From the NCBI RefSeq assembly GCF_001625305.1, contig NW_017804231.1, forward strand, positions 1,043,984 to 1,107,983: a stretch of 64,000 nt of DNA, in the 5' to 3' direction. The DNA is from Branchiostoma belcheri. Lineage: Eukaryota; Chordata; Leptocardii; Amphioxiformes; Branchiostomatidae. Positions 46,549 through 64,000 of the stretch are shown piece by piece. Below the pieces are notes generated by a model that saw only the letters and a program-made list of their open reading frames with translations, had not been told where the DNA came from and searched no databases. Both the position numbers and the translations under genes were made by a program. Position 1 is the first letter of the stretch. Every line of letters begins with the position of its first letter.

Positions 46549-46925
46549 AGGAGAATCCTAGGTGTACGCTGGTTTGAGTACCAGCACCAAACTCACCACC
46601 TGTCCAACACCAAACTCAGGCAAAGGACCCAGCAGCCTCCTGCGTCCCGTTTGGCAGCTATGCATCGAGTCCCACCTGACCACTCTACGTGGACTATTTT
46701 GAACTTTAACCCCCAGTCCGCCGGCTGGAAGAGACCAAGAAGGGTTCCAAGCACCCCCACACTCAACATCCTTGCCAGGGACCTGGCACTGGGCAGCACC
46801 TCCTTAGACCAAGCACAAAGGCTCACCCAAAACAGACAGAGAAGGAGGGAACTGGTTGACCTGGTGGGCTCAACGCACTTGGTGCAAAAGGATTAAGTGA
46901 GTGAGTAAGTGAATGAGTGAGTGAG
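46549..46925 (+). mobile_element. LINE 3'-end fragment with GTGA microsatellite tail
   Basis: The frame reads RRILGVRWFEYQHQTHHLSN and later LARDLALGSTSLDQAQRLTQ, RRRELVDLVGSTHLVQKD, then TAA at 46894-46896. This is the C-terminal tail of RTE/CR1-like LINE ORF2 (ILxVRW, D-x-A-x-x-RxxWRxLV). A GTGAGTGAGTAAGTGAATGA tail follows, as expected for elements ending in a microsatellite. It is 5'-truncated exactly where the 54-bp array ends. Confidence 0.7.
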
Positions 46926-47544
46926 TAACCTTTTATAACCTTTCAGATTCCAGGTGGATATAGCTGGTGTGGGGGCACCACTTGTATCCCTCCCCTCAAC
47001 AGCAATATGTTAAAGTTTGTGTGTTTGACTTTACAGAACAAAAGACTATCAACAGAAAATGCATACCTATTCTCACCCACCCCGCCTCCTTTAGGCCAAT
47101 GGCCTGTGAGTTGTCAGCCTCATCATGAACACACAATACAGTTCTGTTCTCAACCATGTCCTTGACAGTTTGGACATTTGGCTTCACTCTATCACTTATA
47201 TTGTCCTCCTCATTTGACAGAAGAGGATGGATGCAACATGTCAAATTGTTTCATGTGAGAAAAACGTATTCTCTAAAAGTGCTGAAAGTTTCCCAGATTA
47301 TTTTGTTTGTTGAGGGGGACCTGGCTGTCTGTCTGTCCCCTCTGTCGGACGGTGACGGGTCTCGCCTCCTCGACTATGGTGCCGTCTGGGCAACAACAGA
47401 CCTGAAGGGAGCATCGCACGCCTCAACTTCAGTCCTGCTGGCTAAACGAGACCAAATAATGAATTTCTAAATTAGGACAATTAGATTTGGGAACTATGCA
47501 GCGTATAGCCAGGTAGTTCAAAGATACAGTGGTGAAATCTCAGG
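46926..47544. other. no gene recognised
   Basis: Spacer without supported coding exons. Confidence 0.4.
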
Positions 47545-47905
47545 GCAGACATGCCAATCAGCACCAAGCACGGTTGGAATTGTGGAATCTCACTGTGGAT
47601 GGCCAATCAGCACCAAGGAAATGCAAGCTGATAGTCAATCAGAACAGACAACTGAAGACAGGTTTTTGAAACAATGCAGCTGACAGCTAATCAGAACCAA
47701 CGAGACAGCAGTATCAAAGAATCTCACCGCGGATAGCCAATCAGCACCAAGGATGCAGCAGTATCACAAAATCTTACTGTGGATAGCCAATCAGCACCAA
47801 GGATATAGCAGTATCACAGAATCTCACTATGGATAGCCAATCAGCGCTAAGGACAGAGCAGTATCACAGAATCTCACTGTGGATAGGCAATCAGCACCGA
47901 GGACA
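47545..47905 (+). repeat. 50-bp tandem repeats, each with a CCAAT box
   Basis: Four regular units, ATAGCCAATCAGCACCAAGG plus GTATCACAGAATCTCACTGT with linkers, lie at about 47730-47905, and four diverged units precede them (47550, 47600, 47634, 47684). The best copies contain CCAATCAGC, a good match to the NF-Y CCAAT box. The array ends just beyond the polyadenylation signal of the EGF-repeat gene. Confidence 0.85.
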
Positions 47906-47926
47906 AAGACAAAAGTTATAGAAGCA

Positions 47927-47932
47927 TTTATT
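47927..47932 (-). terminator. polyadenylation signal of the EGF-repeat gene
   Basis: AATAAA on the minus strand, about 380 nt beyond the stop codon at 48309-48311. It is the first such signal after the stop. Confidence 0.5.
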
Positions 47933-48308
47933 ACCTTTCTTGTTAAAATACAGTCTTATACATTGTAGAAACTTTGAACAAAACTGTTTTACATTAAAAG
48001 CAGTGCAGCTGCATTTAACTACAAATGTATACTATGACTTGGACAGAATAAAACCATTACCTGCATTGTGATTCACAATATCAAAACTGAAGATATCTTC
48101 TTCCAATGGACGATATTACAGGTCAAACAACTGCCACCAGTGCATCCCAAATGTTAATATAATACAAACAATGCAATTAAACATATAAAATAGATGTAAA
48201 ACTATTTCATTCTGTATGATGTGTTTCTGTTTCCTATTTCTTGCCTGGAAAGACGATTAGGAAAGAAACAAGATGTAAGAGAGCTGACAACTGGCCTGTA
48301 GGATGACC

Positions 48309-59643
<11,335 letters not shown>

Positions 59644-61594
59644 CCTAGACACTGCAGAGTACATGAAAAGAGACAGGTTAGGTAACGGCAATGAATTGTT
59701 GTATAATCATCAAATACACAAATTCAGGCATGTCATGTAATCATTATATAAACATTTGACATCTTCCAGTTTTCTACCCAGATCTAGATTGGGGACTTGT
59801 TAAAACTTTAAGTCCAGCAGTCAACGTAGCCACACAGTGCCAAGAAATGAACCAGCTGGTGCATGTTTATCCAGTATTGACAACTGATGTGTAAATGCAT
59901 GCACATGAAGCCAAGGAGGTTATAGGAAAGAGCCTCCTTGAAATCTTTGTACTGCAAACTTCAAGATGCAGTAACCAGAATATCTTATACTAATATCTAG
60001 ATCAAGTTAAAGCAAAATGTGACCTTGGAACTGATAAAAACTGACCTGTTCAATAGTTGAGCTCTTCTGGAGGCAAGCTTGCAAGTCAGCAAATCTTGCT
60101 TTCTCAGCTAGGGAGACCTCACTTTGGAGTTGGAGTTACCTTGTTCCTGGCCAAACCATTATTTGTTGGGGGTGATATTTTATGGAACCATGCATAGGAA
60201 GAGGCGCAATAACAATTAGATGATAGCATCATTTATAGTATTACCCATTCAACATGTATGAACAATGATAAGAAAAATCATAAGATGTGCAGAACCCAAG
60301 TATTTGCAGAAACAATAGAAGCTCACTCCTGTTTTGTCCTGCATTGGACCGTTCCAAAAGGAAAGCACTTTGTGCTAATGGGTTGAGATGACACAAGCCA
60401 CATGGCCTGTGTTTACACTACTGTCTACCACTCACAGCAGGAGTGTAATTAATTGAGGGATGAAGTTCTCAACAAATGCCTGCTGTAGGACTGGGCTTAA
60501 TTGGTGGGTAAACCTCTGGCCTCTTCCCTGTTCTTCCAGAGTAAATCAGAATTATACTTTCCTTGTATTTAGGCTAGGGTTTTTGTCCTCCCTACATATT
60601 CTTAGGATACTGTAATCTCCAAGCAGATCTTTTGGTGGCTGCAAAGACAGATCAAATTGGCCAGGCAGTATCCATTTGCCAGTTACCATTTGCTGCCAAA
60701 GTCGTAAAAAAAAGAGACCCCAATAAACGCTTACAAACACGTCAAAATAAGATGAAACTTAACATCTGCTTGGAGAGTAAAGATACTGCAGAAAGACTGG
60801 ACCGAATATTTTCCTACAAGTGTGTTTAAAACTTTTAAATTAAACCCTGGAAAAATAAACCAATACTAGTCTCTGATATAGTTTGCCAGCCATCCAGTTT
60901 AACTGTCAGCATGTAAGACATTGGGAATTCAAGAAATTCCACAGGGTCTTGGAGCTTGAACTTGAGATAATCTTGTTTAAATTACAATGTTTAGCTTTTC
61001 TTTGTTATAACTGCTGTTATCTAGCTATTATAACAACAGGAGTGACATGGCTGGATCTCGAGCCAACTTCAGTACAAGTTCTATTATTACATAGACACAT
61101 AGATCCAAATTGATAATTAATGTTGCTTTGTAGGTTTTCAAATGTGGAGAAGATTTTATTGGCAGAAACAAATCTTTAAGTGTGCTTACATTTTGTCTGT
61201 GTAGTTAATTCTTGACACAAAAATATTTAACTGACAAATATCTACAACAGCTCTTTTGTTGCAACTGTGGTTCTGACCAAAATTCTCTAATTTTTCTAAA
61301 ACAATGACATGATTGTTCAAAACAACTCTAACCACCCCATTTTTGTACTCATACAACACTCAAAACATTCTTACCAACATGCCGTATTCCTGTAAAAACG
61401 TCAATTTTTGGACAACTTTAACACTTGCTAACTCTTCATCTATTTTATAAGTGAAAATGTCATGGCCAAACTTGGAATTGTTGAGAGAAGCTTGCAATAA
61501 CCTGAGAAAAGATCACAACTATATTTCAGCTCGCAGAGAAGTCAATATTATGTCTAACTGTTAAGTGCACTTTTAACATTATAACTACTTTGAG
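59644..61594. other. 5' flank of the EGF-repeat gene; no gene recognised
   Basis: This is AT-rich and holds only short unsupported frames. It should contain the promoter and possible 5' untranslated exons of the minus-strand EGF gene, but no motif decides their position. Confidence 0.4.
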
Positions 61595-61603
61595 GAGTTT
61601 TTG

Positions 61604-61713
61604 TAGCCTCTACCAGGCTTTGGACGGGAGCTGGAAAGAGTAGAAATTGGCCAAATAGAGAGAGATAACAAGTACATTTTGAGTACAGTTTGCCAGATGC
61701 CTGGTAGAGGCTA
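61604..61713. mobile_element. 110-bp MITE with 15-bp TIRs and 9-bp target-site duplication
   Basis: TAGCCTCTACCAGGC at 61604-61618 and its exact reverse complement at 61699-61713 are the terminal inverted repeats. GAGTTTTTG directly precedes (61595-61603) and follows (61714-61722) the element as a perfect 9-bp duplication. The interior has no ORF. An 8- to 9-bp duplication fits hAT or Mutator-like mobilisation. Confidence 0.9.
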
Positions 61714-61722
61714 GAGTTTTTG

Positions 61723-62491
61723 ACACATACTACATTGTAGTACATTTTGAATTGTCTGGTGAATTTGAATTTTTAATTCAACACATCTTAGCAACACATC
61801 TTTTGAGAAATATTTGTCAGCATATGTGACGGAATGCCAGAACCTTGCTTCTGGCCTCACTACGCTTATAAGAAAATATACATTTTTGACTTGTCATGTC
61901 AATATCACTCAAAAATATACAAACAGACCCTCTCAGGAAACAATAGTTTCACAACTGACATTTTGAGTATTTCTAATTTCATATAGTGCTAAATTCTTAT
62001 CATTTGAAGACAGATAAAGTATTGAGAAAATCCCAACATTTACAAATACATACTATAGTCTATTAAGAGAAAATGTATGTACCAACCATTGAAATGAGAA
62101 GAGAGGTAAAACGAGAGAAGTCAATGGAAAATGTACAATGCAAAAGCATGTGAAGTCTTTTCTAAAATATATCTTTTTGTGTGCCAATATACATTTTATT
62201 CTTATCACAACAAAGTTTAACATATCTAGGTATTTTCACTAAAAAAAACACTTCTCAACCCTTTGAAGATAATGCAACTTGAAGATACAACACCTTATAT
62301 ACACAACACTATCCTTGGAAAGTCAAGAAGGAACACTACAAAACTGTACATTTAGTCCTGTATACACTACATTTCTCACTGGAATGTACCAAGTGTGCAG
62401 GTGCAGCTTTTCAAACACAATGCCTGTTGTCTAGTGCAACTTTACAAACACAATGTCCATTGTCTGACTAGCTCTGGCTGGCTGAAATGTT
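61723..62491. other. probable 3'UTR/3' flank of the gene ending at 62492
   Basis: AT-rich sequence downstream of the stop codon of the minus-strand gene. No other feature seen. Confidence 0.4.
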
Positions 62492-64000
62492 CTAGATCAA
62501 GAAGCGTTTGTCCACCAGGGTCTTGTTGGCCAGGTTCTTCCTGCCACCGCTGTCTCGTAGGTTGGAAATGAACTGGAAATGCAAAGGAAATTTTCCATTT
62601 ATTTCTCAAATTTGGAGATGTACTAACATCATCATATAAGTTTCCAAAGAACTGTAATGGTTGTTTAGGCCGAGGAAAAAATGTTATGTTTCTTTTCACT
62701 CAACTAACCCTACACAACATTAATTTTCTTAGGCTTTAGGAACCAAGTAGATATTCTTGTAAATTGTACTTTGAATCCTGTTCATTAACCTATTCACAAT
62801 ATCCTGATTGCGCTTTTCTGAATTCTGACTTCCCAACCCCATGGCCATATACCAACTGCTCATTAAAAATACAGTATCAATACATGACACTGAACTATAA
62901 GAATAGCAATATTAATACATGGAAAAAGTCAGAAACAAAATTGCCGTTACCCGAGAAATGAGGTAGGTGATGACAGCGTCCAGGACATAGCTCTGTCCAA
63001 TCAGATCCACCACGCTGAACACCACCAGTTCAAAGGTCAACAGGACCATCTCATTTCCATAGAACAGCACAGCATCGAAGGAATGGCCGTCATCTAGATT
63101 AACAGAAAGACATTCACATTGGTGAGACAGAACAACCAGATTTCTTGAACGTAAATGCCGTAGCTTGTTGTCATCGGAAGTCTCTCTACACATCTACCAT
63201 CACTAGACCATACCGTTTCAGGACAAAGTCAGAATACTGGACATTGAACAGGACTATTTTTTAAAAGGTATAAAGGTGATCATGTATATCAGGGCACTCC
63301 AGCTATCATTAAACAGAGACGGTGGACTAGCAAAACAATATTTATTGGAAGTAAATTTTATTTTTCAGCCCAAAAGTTGCCCCGACGGCAGGACAGACTG
63401 CTATGGGACCGGTGAGGTGAGGTTACAGTAACTGTAATAACAGGAGGCAATGGTAAGGTGCACACTTCTAGACAAAAATTTAAGTTTGTCTAGTTTTACA
63501 TGGAATGCATTTGCAGAGACAGTACTCCTGTATCCTCACCATTGTAGAAGTGTCCCTTGTCTGTGGTCTCCAGGAACTCCATATCCAGTAGCCTCTCAAG
63601 GAACATCTTATCTTTCACGATGTAGTCAATGTCTGGACGGGACTGGGGAGAAAGAACAATCCAATATCCAGTGATAAAAGCTTTCTCAAATACATTTGTA
63701 CATTGTAAAAGGTTCAACTTTATTCCAACACACCATTGTACAGGGATCAAATTTTTAGCGACCACTGTCGCCTTCATCAGGATAATTAATGACCAATCAC
63801 TTCACAACATTTGTACATTGTACAAACATTAGCTAATACATAATCATAATTTGTTTTTTTTGTGCAAGCAAGCAAAACGTCTTAAAACAAGAACAGTTAG
63901 GCAGTAAAAGAAAGGAAAAGGGTGTGGAATCTTACATGGTCGATGAAGGCAGCCAGGTATTTGTTGAGTTTCTTGTAGGCATCCACCTGTTGGTTAATGT
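62492..64000 (-). CDS. unidentified conserved protein, C-terminal exons (partial)
   Basis: Four exons on the minus strand: 63936-64000 (continues outside the window), 63540-63642, 62951-63093 and 62492-62572. They join in phase, and all have GT-AG borders. The protein end reads QQVDAYKKLNKYLAAFIDH, SRPDIDYIVKDKMFLERLLD, a hydrophobic segment ALFYGNEM-like (DAVLFYGNEMVLLTFELVVF), VLDAVITYLISRF and ends NKTLVDKRFLI. It looks helical and well constrained, as judged by regular exons and lack of low complexity. I do not recognise the family. The 5' part is needed for identification. Confidence 0.7.

Noticed and set aside
46996..47244. 82-codon minus frame with CIHPLLSNEEDN
   Set aside because: No domain signature and no compatible exon borders with the EGF gene.

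Overview
The window looks like nuclear DNA of an invertebrate chordate, most likely a cephalochordate (amphioxus, Branchiostoma). The reasons are compact multi-exon genes with GT-AG introns, a DED-NACHT immune receptor, tandem ZAP/PARP12-like genes, a mosaic receptor tyrosine kinase, a large EGF-repeat gene, and introns and spacers full of LINE, SINE and MITE debris. All exon structures were joined by eye from GT/AG borders and reading phase. The species call is inference.

Layout. 1-655 (+): 3' end of an RNF41-like TRAF-type zinc-finger protein. 656-10960: gene-poor, with one LINE 3' fragment. 11233-16366 (+): CCCH-WWE-WWE-PARP gene 1, six exons, with a TIR element and a Harbinger-like fragment in its introns. 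16440-20420: simple repeats, hairpins, a palindrome-bearing repeat and an assembly gap. 20420-24429 (-): an old LINE tail, then a nearly intact LINE bounded by a 15-bp target-site duplication. 24451-28050 (-): two-exon DED-NACHT receptor whose C terminus ends in a CaaX-type box (CILL). 28051-29150: spacer between that receptor and the divergent PARP gene 2. 29151-33172 (+): CCCH-WWE-WWE-PARP gene 2, with the same six-exon plan as gene 1. 36653-39481 (+): intronless receptor tyrosine kinase (cadherin-like, EGF, Ig, EGF, TM, kinase) with two frameshifts. Diverged copies of one satellite family lie on both sides of it (34340-34770 and 40630-43460). 43765-46516: two minisatellites, one with a coding-like 54-bp unit. 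46549-46925: LINE 3' end. 47545-47905: 50-bp repeats carrying CCAAT boxes. 48309-59643 (-): 26-exon secreted EGF-repeat protein of about 1348 aa. 61604-61713: a 110-bp MITE. 62492-64000 (-): last four exons of an unidentified conserved gene.

Biologically the centre is an apparent innate-immunity island. Two ADP-ribosyltransferase genes with RNA-binding zinc fingers and poly(ADP-ribose)-reading WWE modules flank a DED-NACHT sensor, which is head to head with PARP gene 2 across 1.1 kb. The most unusual points are the predicted lipid anchor on the NACHT protein, the intron hairpin conserved between the two PARP paralogues, the RTK ectodomain, and a satellite whose units each carry a 28-nt segment bounded by splice-like signals.
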